Notes: generated from the sequence alone by a model not told the origin. Counted from the first letter of the stretch, positions 17,398 through 26,214 are shown. The stretch: DNA of 32,809 nt from MED-G17 sp963991985 (GCA_963991985.1 CAXDRX010000016.1:1-32809); one strand, 5' to 3'. Made by a program: numbers and translations.

Positions 17398-18173
17398 CTT
17401 CCTTTAAAATTTGCTTTTCTTTTTTCAATAAATGCTTCCATCCCTTCTTTTTGGTCTTCCGTTGCAAAGAGGGTATAAAAGTTTTTTCTTTCAAAATAAA
17501 GTGCTTCTTGCAACGGTTGTTCAAAGGCTTTTAAAACGGATTCCTTTGCCAATTGGACTGCTATTGGGCTAAGTTCTGCTATTTTTACTGCCATTTTAAG
17601 GGCTTCGGATAAATATATTTCCTTGGGAACTACCTTGTTGACCAAGCCCCATCTCTCCGCAGTATAAGCATCTATAAACTCCCCTGTTAAAACCATCTCC
17701 ATCGCTTTCACCTTACCAACCGATCTTGGTAATCTTTGGGTGCCACCTGCTCCTGGCATTACACCAATTTTAATTTCAGGTTGTCCAAATTTTGCGGTAT
17801 CACTTGCAATGACTAAGTCACAAAGCATCACCAACTCGTGTCCTCCACCCAATGCAAAACCGCTTACTGCCGCAATCAAAGGTTTTTTTGTTCTTCGAAT
17901 CTGATCCCAAGTGGAAAACTGATCAATTTTAAGCATATCAATAGAATTCTTACCCGCCATTTGTTTGATATCAGCACCCGCAGCAAATGCCTTTTCGTTA
18001 CCAGTAATGATGATCACCCTTATGTTTCCATCTTCATCCATTTGTTTCAAAGCATCTTTGATTTCTAACATCAACTCTAAATTCAATGCATTCAATTCTT
18101 TTGGACGATTTAGCTGAATGAGTCCCACATGGTTCTCGTATTGGAAGTTAGCGATAATATACTTATAGGTCAT
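17394..18173 (-). CDS. Enoyl-CoA hydratase (crotonase family)
   Basis: 259-aa crotonase-fold protein. The oxyanion and CoA-binding block is FAAGADIKQMA, and the catalytic glutamates are Glu113 (GGGHELVM) and Glu133 (GQPEIKIG), 20 residues apart as in rat mitochondrial enoyl-CoA hydratase. This supports hydration of short-chain enoyl-CoA rather than an isomerase-only enzyme. The C-terminus contains the typical FEQPLQEALYFERKNFYTLFATEDQKEGM.EAF block. Its ATG overlaps the tpiA stop (ATGA), so it is translationally coupled as the last gene of the rpmE2 cluster. Substrate length and pathway (fatty or amino-acid oxidation) cannot be read from sequence. Confidence 0.93.
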   Translation of the reverse strand: MTYKYIIANFQYENHVGLIQLNRPKELNALNLELMLEIKDALKQMDEDGNIRVIIITGNEKAFAAGADIKQMAGKNSIDMLKIDQFSTWDQIRRTKKPLIAAVSGFALGGGHELVMLCDLVIASDTAKFGQPEIKIGVMPGAGGTQRLPRSVGKVKAMEMVLTGEFIDAYTAERWGLVNKVVPKEIYLSEALKMAVKIAELSPIAVQLAKESVLKAFEQPLQEALYFERKNFYTLFATEDQKEGMEAFIEKRKANFKGS

Positions 18174-18931
18174 ATTTTCTCGGCAGCTCGAATAATTTGT
18201 ATAAAATCATGGTAGCGAAGTGATGCACCACCTACCAAAGCACCATCAATATCCGATTCATCAAACAAATCTTTTGCGTTAGCAGAAGTAACACTTCCTC
18301 CGTAAATAATCCTTACTTCTTTGGCCATAGAATCAATTTTACTTTGGAGAGTTTTTCGAATCTTCTGATGCATTATATTGGCATCTTTTGGTGTGGCTGT
18401 TTTCCCAGTACCAATTGCCCAAACAGGCTCATAAGCGATGGTTATTTCTCTAAATTTTTCAGGAGATAGATGAAACAAAACATCTGAAATTTGCTCACTG
18501 ACAACCTTTTCTGCTCTACCAATTTCCTTTTCTTCCAAAGTTTCTCCACAGGCGTATATCACTTTTAAATTATTTTCAAGGGCTAGGTCTACTTTTTGCA
18601 TAAGTATGGAATGGTCTTCCTTGTGATAAGACCTTCTTTCTGAGTGTCCGACAAGGGTATAATTCACATCAATGGAAGACAACATTCCTGCCGAAATTTC
18701 TCCTGTGAAAGCTCCTTTCTCTCTGGCACTTATGTCTTGAGCACCTAACATTAAATTGTAATCGCGAAGTTGTCGACCAAAATTTTGCAAGTATATAGCG
18801 GGTGGCAAAAGCAAAACATCAGAACCGAATTTTTCCAATTCTATTCGGTCCCTGAAGTCCTTCATCAGATTTTCTGCTTCTTCCCGATTTAGGTTCATTT
18901 TCCAGTTGGCGGCAATTATTTTTTTTCTCAT
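18170..18931 (-). CDS. tpiA: Triose-phosphate isomerase
   Basis: 253-aa glycolytic TIM-barrel enzyme interconverting dihydroxyacetone phosphate and glyceraldehyde 3-phosphate. Active-site residues are Lys11 (AANWKMN), His96 (VGHSERR) and Glu168 (AYEPVWAIGTGKTA); the phosphate-binding YGGSV is near the C-terminus. The start is set at ATG 18931, directly before RKKIIAANWKMN and one nucleotide after the upstream stop. An in-frame ATG at 18976 would add 15 residues overlapping that gene and has no family support. The last codon overlaps the crotonase start. Confidence 0.97.
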   Translation of the reverse strand: MRKKIIAANWKMNLNREEAENLMKDFRDRIELEKFGSDVLLLPPAIYLQNFGRQLRDYNLMLGAQDISAREKGAFTGEISAGMLSSIDVNYTLVGHSERRSYHKEDHSILMQKVDLALENNLKVIYACGETLEEKEIGRAEKVVSEQISDVLFHLSPEKFREITIAYEPVWAIGTGKTATPKDANIMHQKIRKTLQSKIDSMAKEVRIIYGGSVTSANAKDLFDESDIDGALVGGASLRYHDFIQIIRAAEKI

Positions 18932-18932
18932 T

Positions 18933-20123
18933 TTATTTTTCCCAATATCTAAACTGACTTGATTCTTTAAATACAAAGTTTACTATTTCTTTTTCTTCGG
19001 ATGTAAGGAATTTATCTCTTCTTTTCATCATAGCCTCAGCCGTTTGAAAAAACTTTTTCAATTGAAACGATGAAAATCCATGAGCACCTCCCCAAGCAAA
19101 AGATGGTATAAAGTTTCTGGGAAATCCAGATCCAAAGATATTGGCTCCTACACCAACAACTGTTCCTGTATTAAACATGGTATTGATTCCACATTTGGAG
19201 TGATCACCCATGATAAGTCCACAAAATTGCTTTCCTGTTTTTTCAAATCTAGCTGTACTATAATTCCAGAGTTTAACTTCATCATAGTTGTTTTTTAGAT
19301 TGCTGGAATTGGTATCCGCTCCAATGTTACACCATTCACCAATCAACGAATTACCCAAAAAGCCATCGTGGCCTTTGTTGCTGTACGACTGAAAAACAAC
19401 ATTGCTTATCTCTCCTCCTACCTTACAATGCGGGCCAATGGTAGTTCCACCGTATATTTTTGCACCCATTTTTATGACCGAATGATCACCAACGGCAAGG
19501 GGCCCCCGTAACTTTGCCCCCTCCATTATTTTGACATTTTCACCTATATAAATAGGGCCTTCTGAGGTATTAAAAGTAACATCAAAGGCATTAAATTCTT
19601 GGGGCGCAAAGACCCCATGATGTCCCAAATAATTGCATGACATTTTGGGGAACTTGTCTTCCTGAACTTTGGTTGCAGAAATCAACTTCAAATCACTAAT
19701 GATTTCTGATGCATTGTAGGAAAATAGGTCTATTAAAGAGCAGATTTGTAAAAAAGAACTTTTGGACTCATTTGCAATAAGATTCTGTGAGGTAAGGTAG
19801 GCCAAGGAATCATCTTTAGACGTTCTGCCCGCTACAAATTGTCCATTTTTCGTTAGCACCTCACCACGATTTAATGTTTTCAATTCATTGAGAAAAGATT
19901 CATTCGGAACTATATTACCCGATACAACAAAATTATCCTCCGCAAATTTGGGGGTGTACTTAGTTTGGAGATATGATATTGTCTCCCAGGAAACATTTGC
20001 ACCTAAGCGTTCCCACTTCTCTTCAATGGTATAAATTCCAAGGCGACAAGAGGACAGCGGCCTCAAAAAAGTTAGTGGTAGAAGGCTGGTTCGAACGTGT
20101 AGATCTGTTAAAATGACGTTCAT
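18933..20123 (-). CDS. Alternative GlmU-type sugar nucleotidyltransferase/acetyltransferase
   Basis: 396-aa protein resembling the alternative GlmU family of Bacteroidota (TIGR03991-type). That family is proposed to make UDP-GlcNAc through glucosamine-1-phosphate acetylation and uridylylation. The N-terminus (MNVILTDLHVRTSLLPLTFLRPLSSCRLG) is a divergent nucleotidyltransferase domain without the classic GxGTRM loop. From about residue 195 to 335, hexapeptide repeats of a left-handed beta helix are evident (PIYIGENVKIMEGAKLRGP, SVIKMGAKIYGGTTIG, FGGGHGFS-like end). It follows rpmE2 by 19 nt and precedes tpiA by 1 nt. Pathway assignment comes from the family; substrates are not provable here. 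Confidence 0.82.
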   Translation of the reverse strand: MNVILTDLHVRTSLLPLTFLRPLSSCRLGIYTIEEKWERLGANVSWETISYLQTKYTPKFAEDNFVVSGNIVPNESFLNELKTLNRGEVLTKNGQFVAGRTSKDDSLAYLTSQNLIANESKSSFLQICSLIDLFSYNASEIISDLKLISATKVQEDKFPKMSCNYLGHHGVFAPQEFNAFDVTFNTSEGPIYIGENVKIMEGAKLRGPLAVGDHSVIKMGAKIYGGTTIGPHCKVGGEISNVVFQSYSNKGHDGFLGNSLIGEWCNIGADTNSSNLKNNYDEVKLWNYSTARFEKTGKQFCGLIMGDHSKCGINTMFNTGTVVGVGANIFGSGFPRNFIPSFAWGGAHGFSSFQLKKFFQTAEAMMKRRDKFLTSEEKEIVNFVFKESSQFRYWEK

Positions 20124-20142
20124 ACCAAAGGATTATAAAAAC

Positions 20143-20397
20143 TTATTTGCTTGCCTTTTGATAACGCTTCTTGAATTTATCAATACGGCCTGCAGTATCC
20201 ACAAATTTACTTTTACCCGTGTAAAAAGGATGTGAGGTACTAGAAATATCGAGCTTATACAAAGGATATTCGTTGCCATCTTCCCATTTGATTGTTTCTT
20301 TGGTCTCTACAGTAGAACGAGTTAAGAAAGTATCGTTGTTGCTCATGTCTTTGAAGACCACCAATCTATAATTTTCTGGATGTATATTCTCTTTCAT
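20143..20397 (-). CDS. rpmE2: Ribosomal protein L31, type B
   Basis: 84-aa large-subunit protein bL31 of the zinc-independent B type. The sequence MKENIHPENYRLVVFKDMS begins as in the family, then STVETKETIKWEDGNEYPLYKLDISSTSHPFYTGK and the basic GRIDKFKKRYQK tail. The Cys pairs that bind zinc in the A type are absent, and there are no cysteines at all. It is the first gene of a minus-strand cluster with the GlmU-like gene, tpiA and a crotonase, and has a good promoter match directly upstream. Confidence 0.96.
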   Translation of the reverse strand: MKENIHPENYRLVVFKDMSNNDTFLTRSTVETKETIKWEDGNEYPLYKLDISSTSHPFYTGKSKFVDTAGRIDKFKKRYQKASK

Positions 20398-20408
20398 TTT
20401 GAGACCCG

Positions 20409-20439
20409 CAAAATTACATTAATAATGCTAATAACACAA
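20409..20439 (-). promoter_or_regulatory. Bacteroidota-type promoter of rpmE2
   Basis: Read on the minus strand: TTG (20439-20437), 20 nt, then TAATTTTG (20416-20409). Both elements and the spacing match the Bacteroidota -33/-7 consensus (TTG, about 19-21 nt, TAnnTTTG). The start of transcription would be near 20404, leaving a very short leader before the ATG at 20397. This is the cleanest promoter match seen in the window. Confidence 0.65.
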
Positions 20440-20460
20440 AGGTATTCCATTGGTTTCTTT

Positions 20461-20468
20461 TAGATTTG
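20461..20468 (+). promoter_or_regulatory. Candidate -7 box just before hisS
   Basis: TAGATTTG matches TAnnTTTG, but it ends only 5 nt before the chosen hisS ATG (20474), so transcription would begin at or within a base or two of the start codon. No TTG lies about 20 nt upstream. It may mark a leaderless transcript or be a chance match in AT-rich DNA. Confidence 0.35.
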
Positions 20469-20473
20469 CGAGA

Positions 20474-21829
20474 ATGGCATTAGGGAATCCCAAAGGCACT
20501 AGAGATTTTAGTCCAAAACAATTGGCCAAAAGAGAGCACATTCAAAATTGTATCGAAAATATTTACAAAAGTTATGGATTCATGAAAATCGAAACACCCG
20601 CCTTTGAACATTTAGAAACCCTAACCGGCAAATATGGAGATGAAGGAGAGAAACTTTTATTCAAAATCTTAAACTCAGGCGATTTCTTGGCCAAAGTTGA
20701 TGAGCACCATTTGCAAGTCAAAAACAGCCAAAAAATAGCACCACAAATAAGTAAAAAAGGCCTTCGATACGACCTCACAGTGCCCTTTGCAAGATATGTA
20801 GCTCAACATCAAAATGATATCGTATTCCCCTTTAAGCGATATCAGATACAAAATGTTTACCGAGCAGATCGTCCGCAAAAAGGAAGATATCAAGAGTTTT
20901 TACAATGTGATGCCGATGTCATTGGAACCAATAGCTTGTTGCCTGAGATTGAATTCATAAAAATTTTTCATGCTATTTTTTCATCTCTACAATTGTTTGA
21001 TTATGAAATTGCAATAAACCATAGAAAGCTTCTAGAAGCCATGGCAAAGCATCTTAAAATTGAAAAGCAATTTATTCCTTTCACTGTTCTTCTAGACAAA
21101 TTAGACAAAATACCTTTTCAAAAGCTTGAAGAGAACTTCAGTAACTTAGGAATTCAAGCGAGCGATATGAATACCCTTGAATCTTGGATGCAAAAGCGTT
21201 CATTCAATGCGATGGAGTTGAGTCAATTGTCAGACCTAATGCAAAAAAGTACGGCATTGGAAGAGGCTTTGGAAGAACTTATCCTGATTGCCAATCACAC
21301 AGACAACCAAAATATAAAGCTGCACTTGGGCCTAGCCAGAGGACTTGATTATTATACAGGCTGCATTTTTGAGGCAAAAATCCCTAAATCTGGTGTTGGC
21401 AGCCTATCGGGAGGAGGAAGATATGACAACTTGAGTGATGCCTTTGGACTTAAACAAATGTCTGGAGTAGGCATCAGTTTTGGATTGGATAGAATTTCAG
21501 ATGTAATGGATGAAAAAAAACTATGGACACCCTTGCACCAGGAAAGCACTAGAGTATTAATCACCCCATTGGATAAATCTGTTTGGAAGGAAACCCTCAA
21601 AATTGCTGATACCTTAAGAGAACAAAACATTTCCACCGAAATATATCCTGACCATAAGAAGCTAAAAAAACAACTTGAATATGCCCATAAGCGAAAAATT
21701 CCTTTTGTGCTTACTGTTGGAAAAGAGGAAATAGATCAAAACAAATGGGGATTGAAAGACATGGATTCTGGTCGTCAAAAATTGGTCTCAACCGAAGATT
21801 TAATTAAAAGTATCCAAACAAAAAATTGA
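20474..21829 (+). CDS. hisS: Histidyl-tRNA synthetase
   Basis: 451-aa class II aminoacyl-tRNA synthetase that charges tRNA-His. Motif 1 region starts GNPKGTRDFSP; motif 2 contains YRADRPQKGRYQEFLQCDAD; the histidine-specific motif is LARGLDYYTG; motif 3 is GVGISFGLDRI. The last about 95 residues are the anticodon-binding domain (VLITPLDK, ending LIKSIQTKN). ATG 20474 is preferred over the TTG at 20450 because family members start directly at the GNPKGTRDF block. The stop TGA overlaps the next gene's TTG start as TTGA, so translation is coupled. Confidence 0.96.
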   Translation: MALGNPKGTRDFSPKQLAKREHIQNCIENIYKSYGFMKIETPAFEHLETLTGKYGDEGEKLLFKILNSGDFLAKVDEHHLQVKNSQKIAPQISKKGLRYDLTVPFARYVAQHQNDIVFPFKRYQIQNVYRADRPQKGRYQEFLQCDADVIGTNSLLPEIEFIKIFHAIFSSLQLFDYEIAINHRKLLEAMAKHLKIEKQFIPFTVLLDKLDKIPFQKLEENFSNLGIQASDMNTLESWMQKRSFNAMELSQLSDLMQKSTALEEALEELILIANHTDNQNIKLHLGLARGLDYYTGCIFEAKIPKSGVGSLSGGGRYDNLSDAFGLKQMSGVGISFGLDRISDVMDEKKLWTPLHQESTRVLITPLDKSVWKETLKIADTLREQNISTEIYPDHKKLKKQLEYAHKRKIPFVLTVGKEEIDQNKWGLKDMDSGRQKLVSTEDLIKSIQTKN

Positions 21830-22542
21830 CTTTACGAGATATTTTACTTTTCGAAAATGACAATTACTTTTTTATCAACAAACCCCATGGGATAAGTACC
21901 TTACACGAACGTTTTGGTCCAACTGAAAATATTCAGGATCTCTGCAAATCCTATTTGCCCAGTGCACAATTGGGCCACCGTTTGGACAAACAAACTTCGG
22001 GGGTTTTGGTTGTCGCCAAAAACAAAGAGGCTTACCGAAACTTTCACATACAACTGCAAAACCGAGAAGTGCTAAAAAGATATCATGCCGTGGTTCATGG
22101 CGTACACAACTTTAAAAAAAGCCCAATTGATTTGCCGATAAAAACATCAAGATCTGGAAAATCAAAAATCGATTACAAATTGGGAAAACAGTCCCTAACC
22201 ATCGTAACTAGCATCGAAAATTTTAAACACTTTACTCTTCTTGAATGTGCTCCAATCACTGGCAGATTGCACCAAATCAGAGTCCATCTTGCCAACCAAG
22301 GTGCCCCAATTGCAGGAGATAAAATTTATGGCGGATCACTACCCTTTCTGAGCTCGGTGAAAAAAAAATACAAAAGATCCAAAATAGAAGAAGAAGAAAT
22401 TCCAATGATTGCTCGATTTGCACTACATGCTTTCAGCATTTCTTTTTCTGATATTTCTGGTGAAGAAATCAAATTAAGTGTCCCATACTCAAAAGATTTG
22501 AACGTTTTCATTAAACAATTGAGAAAATATGATGGGCTCTAA
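21826..22542 (+). CDS. RluA-family pseudouridine synthase
   Basis: 238-aa RNA pseudouridine synthase of the RluA family. The catalytic Asp54 is in HRLDKQTSG, and the second signature is ITGRLHQIRVHLANQGAPIAGDKIYGG. No S4 domain precedes the catalytic domain, unlike RluC/RluD, so it resembles the shorter members that modify tRNA or 23S rRNA; the target base is unknown. The only plausible start is TTG at 21826, embedded in TTGA with the hisS stop; the first in-frame ATG lies far into the catalytic domain. It ends 79 nt before carA. Confidence 0.9.
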   Translation: MTLRDILLFENDNYFFINKPHGISTLHERFGPTENIQDLCKSYLPSAQLGHRLDKQTSGVLVVAKNKEAYRNFHIQLQNREVLKRYHAVVHGVHNFKKSPIDLPIKTSRSGKSKIDYKLGKQSLTIVTSIENFKHFTLLECAPITGRLHQIRVHLANQGAPIAGDKIYGGSLPFLSSVKKKYKRSKIEEEEIPMIARFALHAFSISFSDISGEEIKLSVPYSKDLNVFIKQLRKYDGL

Positions 22543-22621
22543 CCATGTATTGATAACTCGTTGAAATATAATATCACTTGACTTTTTTTTCAAACACTTT
22601 ATACATTAAGATTGCATCGGT

Positions 22622-23713
22622 TTGGGAAAAGAACTGAAAATAGGAGAAGATGCAGTCTTGATGTTGGAAGATGGACAAACCTATTTTGGTAAGTCTATCG
22701 GCAAAATAGGAACAACATCGGGAGAAATTTGCTTCAACACGGGAATGTCGGGTTATCAGGAAATTTACACGGACCCGTCATACTATGGGCAAGTCATTGT
22801 AAATACAAACAATCATATCGGAAACTATGGGGCATACCATCAAGAATTAGAAAGTGCTTCAGTAAAAATTTCAGGAATGGTATGCAAAATTTATAGCGAC
22901 CAATATGCCCGCCCTTTGGCCAATTCAAGCTTGGATGAATGGTTTATTGAAAACAATTTGACTGGAATCGCCAATATAGATACAAGGCAAGTTGTTCGCC
23001 ATATTCGAGACAAAGGTGCAATGAACTGTATTATATCTTCCGAAGTTTTGGAATTGGATAATCTCCGAAATATTTTGTCGCAAACACCCAAAATGGAGGG
23101 ATTAGAATTGGCCTCAAAAGTAAGCACAAAAAAGGCCTATGACTTTTCAACGCAAAACGGACCCAAAATTGCTGTTCTTGATTATGGAATGAAGCGAAGC
23201 ATTGCTGAGTGTTTTGTTGAAAGAGGTTGTGCGGTAAAAGTTTTTCCTCACAACACATCGTTTTCCTCCCTAAATCAGTGGGCGCCAGATGGAATTCTAT
23301 TGAGTAACGGTCCCGGTGACCCCGCACCCCTTAAATCAGAAATTGAAGTGATACAAAGAATTCTTCAAGAAAATATTCCACTTTTTGGAATATGTCTGGG
23401 TCATCAACTTTTGTCGAGGGCATTTGGCCTAGAAACATTCAAAATGCACAATGGTCATAGGGGTCTTAATCACCCGGTGAAAAACCTTCTAACCAATCGG
23501 TCAGAAATCACGAGCCAAAATCATGGTTTCGCCGTAAAGGTAGATTCAAAAAATCCAGACATCACTATAACTCACCTTAATTTAAATGACAATACTGTGG
23601 AGGGAATTCAAGCAAAAGACAAAAATGCATTCTCTGTTCAATATCATCCAGAAGCGTCACCTGGACCACATGACTCGCGTTATCTTTTCGACCAATTTTT
23701 AAATAATCTATAA
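22622..23713 (+). CDS. carA: Carbamoyl-phosphate synthase small subunit
   Basis: 363-aa glutaminase subunit of carbamoyl-phosphate synthetase, which supplies ammonia for pyrimidine and arginine synthesis. The N-terminal domain has GEICFNTGMSGYQEIYTDPSYYGQ. The class I amidotransferase domain has nucleophile Cys258 (GICLGHQL) and partner His342 and Glu344 (YHPEASPGP). The start is TTG at 22622, with a stop codon 15 nt upstream in frame. The first ATG (22661) would remove the first beta strand (VLMLEDG), so TTG is favoured. The large subunit gene is not in the window. It is followed after 2 nt by eno. Confidence 0.95.
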   Translation: MGKELKIGEDAVLMLEDGQTYFGKSIGKIGTTSGEICFNTGMSGYQEIYTDPSYYGQVIVNTNNHIGNYGAYHQELESASVKISGMVCKIYSDQYARPLANSSLDEWFIENNLTGIANIDTRQVVRHIRDKGAMNCIISSEVLELDNLRNILSQTPKMEGLELASKVSTKKAYDFSTQNGPKIAVLDYGMKRSIAECFVERGCAVKVFPHNTSFSSLNQWAPDGILLSNGPGDPAPLKSEIEVIQRILQENIPLFGICLGHQLLSRAFGLETFKMHNGHRGLNHPVKNLLTNRSEITSQNHGFAVKVDSKNPDITITHLNLNDNTVEGIQAKDKNAFSVQYHPEASPGPHDSRYLFDQFLNNL

Positions 23714-23715
23714 AT

Positions 23716-25002
23716 ATGTCAAGTATTGAACAAATCATTGCGCGTCAAATTTTAGACTCCCGCGGAAATCCAACGATTGAGTGCGATGTGCACACCTCTG
23801 CAGGGTTCATGGGTAGAGCCGCAGTTCCATCTGGAGCCTCTACTGGAATCTACGAAGCTGTTGAACTCAGAGACAAAAACCAAGAAACTTATTTGGGTAA
23901 AGGTGTATCCAAGGCTATTGGCCACATACATAAACCAATTCAAGAGAGATTGATAGGTATGGATGTATTCGAACAAAATTTGATTGACAATACGATGATT
24001 GATTTGGACGGAACTGCAAACAAATCAAAGTTGGGAGCAAATGCAATTTTAGCCGTATCTCTGGCTTGTGCAAAAGCTGCGGCACACGAAGCTGATTTGC
24101 CCCTTTATCGTTACATAGGTGGAGCCAATGCCAAGACATTGCCCATCCCATTGATGAATATCCTCAATGGTGGAAGCCATGCCGACAATAGCATTGATTT
24201 CCAAGAATTTATGGTAATGCCTGTGAATGCACCTACTTTCAGCCGAGCCCTGCAAATGGGTGTTGAAATTTTTCACACCCTCAAAAAAGTATTAAAACAA
24301 AAAAATTATAGCACCAATGTTGGCGATGAAGGAGGATTTGCACCCAACATAAAATCAAATGAAGAAGCCATAGAAACTGTTCTAATGGCCATAGAAAAAT
24401 CAGGTTTTAGGCCTGGAGAGGATGTCTACATTGCAATGGACGCAGCGAGTTCTGAGTTTTTTAATAAAAAAACAAAGATGTATGAATTCAACAAATCAGG
24501 TGGTGGCAAAAAGAGTGTAGACGAAATGGTTGAATATTGGACCAACTGGACAAAAAAATATCCCATCTTGTCAATAGAAGATGGGCTAGACGAAGATGAT
24601 TGGGATGGTTGGAAAAAATTAACTGAATCTGTTGGGAAAAATGTTCAACTGGTTGGGGACGATTTGTTTGTTACCAATGTTGAACGTTTACAAATGGGTA
24701 TCGAAAAGGGAGTAGGAAATTCAATATTGGTAAAGGTAAATCAAATTGGGAGCCTTACCGAAACCATGGATACCGTGGAGCTTGCCACCAAAAATGCTTA
24801 TACCAACATCATCAGTCACCGATCGGGAGAAACAGAAGACACAACCATTGCAGATTTGGCTGTAGCACTAAACTCAGGTCAAATAAAAACAGGCTCCGCC
24901 TCGAGGTCAGATCGAATGGCCAAATACAATCAATTGATTAGAATTGAGGAAGAACTGGGCAGTGAAGCAAAGTATTTGGGCACACAAATAAAATTTGTCT
25001 AA
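23716..25002 (+). CDS. eno: Enolase
   Basis: 428-aa glycolytic enolase converting 2-phosphoglycerate to phosphoenolpyruvate. Recognisable blocks are SRGNPTIECDV, SGASTGIYEAVELRD, NGGSHADNSIDFQEFM, catalytic Glu205 (GDEGGFAPN), the SIEDGLDEDDW metal site, catalytic Lys340 (LVKVNQIGSLTE), SHRSGETEDTTIADLAVA and GSASRSDRMAKYNQL. It starts 2 nt after the carA stop, so the two genes share a transcript. A carA-eno pair is a recurring Bacteroidota arrangement as far as I recall. Convergent with lgt, 8 nt apart, with no obvious hairpin in between. Confidence 0.98.
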   Translation: MSSIEQIIARQILDSRGNPTIECDVHTSAGFMGRAAVPSGASTGIYEAVELRDKNQETYLGKGVSKAIGHIHKPIQERLIGMDVFEQNLIDNTMIDLDGTANKSKLGANAILAVSLACAKAAAHEADLPLYRYIGGANAKTLPIPLMNILNGGSHADNSIDFQEFMVMPVNAPTFSRALQMGVEIFHTLKKVLKQKNYSTNVGDEGGFAPNIKSNEEAIETVLMAIEKSGFRPGEDVYIAMDAASSEFFNKKTKMYEFNKSGGGKKSVDEMVEYWTNWTKKYPILSIEDGLDEDDWDGWKKLTESVGKNVQLVGDDLFVTNVERLQMGIEKGVGNSILVKVNQIGSLTETMDTVELATKNAYTNIISHRSGETEDTTIADLAVALNSGQIKTGSASRSDRMAKYNQLIRIEEELGSEAKYLGTQIKFV

Positions 25003-25010
25003 GGTCACAA

Positions 25011-26198
25011 TTATGCCTTGATTTGTCTTTTCCGTCGATAAATAAGGAAACCCAAACCAAAAATCGAAATTAGCATCAAAACGGAAGAAATGATTTCGGC
25101 TTGGGTAATTTCCATGCCAAATAAATCATACGTGCTATTTACCCTAATCTTTTCGATTAAGAAACGCTCAAGACCATTGAAAAAAAGATAGATAAAGAAT
25201 ATCATTCCAGCTACTTTAATCCTCTTTCTTATAGACCAAAGAAAAAGAAAAATAAGCACCCCCATCATTACTTCATAAAGAGCGGTAGGGTAAACCGGAG
25301 CAATGAGATAAGGTGTTTCATTAAAATTACAAACATGCTGAAAATATTCTTCACCCTGGAAAGGATTACATTTCCTTAAGACATTATTGGGATAATTGTA
25401 TGCCCATAAACTATCGGGCAACCAACTCAACCAATCTGGCTTGGACCTTGTATTAACAATCCCCCAATCCCCATCACCTGCGGTATGACAGCCCATTCTG
25501 CCAACCCCATACGCCAACATCAAGGCCGGACTTCCTGCGTCAACCAAATGTATAGGCTTTATTCCTTTTTTATTGGCGTAAAAAAGAACAGATGCTACAC
25601 CAAATAACAAACCACCATAAAAAGTAAGACCACCTCCGGAAAAAACCATACCCATTGGATCCTGCAAAAAATCCTCCCAGTACTCAAAAATGTGAAACAA
25701 CTTAGCCCCCACTAAACCAGATATGGCCGCAATAATTGTGATGTTTCCCATCAGTTGATAAGGATGTACTTTCTCAATTTTCTTTTGTGGCTCTTTCAAT
25801 TTGTTTTTTTGGCCTTCCCAAAATTTATAAGCACCAAAAATTATAGCAACAATCAATCCAATGATGGGTGATCCTTGCCCAGAAAAAATATATCCCTGTG
25901 GATCGCCATTTAGCATATCTGACTGAAAAATAAGCGCAATGATTTTCCAGCCCAGAAAAAAGCCGAAAAATACATTTAGGAAAACTTCTGACCAAATAGC
26001 TCCCTTGCCCACCCACTTTTCTCGTGTGGAGACAAAAACAAGATTTTCTTTTTCCTTTCGCTTCAATTCCAGTACCATTACAAAATTGGCCGACAAAAAA
26101 GCGAGGGCAACGAAAAAACCGAAGGTGTTTATGACTTTTAAAAATTCAATTTCAAGTCCAAACCAATCTTTAAATACGTAATAGAAATTAGGGTACAT
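25011..26198 (-). CDS. lgt: Prolipoprotein diacylglyceryl transferase
   Basis: 395-aa polytopic inner-membrane enzyme that transfers diacylglycerol to the lipobox cysteine of prolipoproteins. It is longer than E. coli Lgt, with an N-terminal extension and a charged loop near residues 130-150. The family signature is seen as GVGRMGCHTAGDGDWG, keeping the Arg equivalent to E. coli R143 but with Cys/Ala where E. coli has Asn; I recall this form in Bacteroidota Lgt. The catalytic-loop region reads GGGLTFYGG where E. coli has SFHGG. LYEVMMGVLIF and ERFLIEKIRVN, with the Arg equivalent to R239, follow. It is the last gene after mtaB (16-nt gap). Several window genes encode lipoproteins that would be its substrates. 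Confidence 0.93.
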   Translation of the reverse strand: MYPNFYYVFKDWFGLEIEFLKVINTFGFFVALAFLSANFVMVLELKRKEKENLVFVSTREKWVGKGAIWSEVFLNVFFGFFLGWKIIALIFQSDMLNGDPQGYIFSGQGSPIIGLIVAIIFGAYKFWEGQKNKLKEPQKKIEKVHPYQLMGNITIIAAISGLVGAKLFHIFEYWEDFLQDPMGMVFSGGGLTFYGGLLFGVASVLFYANKKGIKPIHLVDAGSPALMLAYGVGRMGCHTAGDGDWGIVNTRSKPDWLSWLPDSLWAYNYPNNVLRKCNPFQGEEYFQHVCNFNETPYLIAPVYPTALYEVMMGVLIFLFLWSIRKRIKVAGMIFFIYLFFNGLERFLIEKIRVNSTYDLFGMEITQAEIISSVLMLISIFGLGFLIYRRKRQIKA

Positions 26199-26214
26199 AT
26201 TGAATCAAAAATAA

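Noticed and set aside
18932..18976. N-terminal 15-residue extension of tpiA from the ATG at 18976
   Set aside because: It would overlap the upstream gene by 44 nt and has no counterpart in triose-phosphate isomerases; ATG 18931 fits both spacing and family.
22543..22621. T-rich gap before carA as terminator or carA promoter
   Set aside because: TTGA...TCAA arms are only 4 bp, and the closest -7 box (TAAGATTG) is off consensus with wrong -33 spacing; nothing firm can be called.
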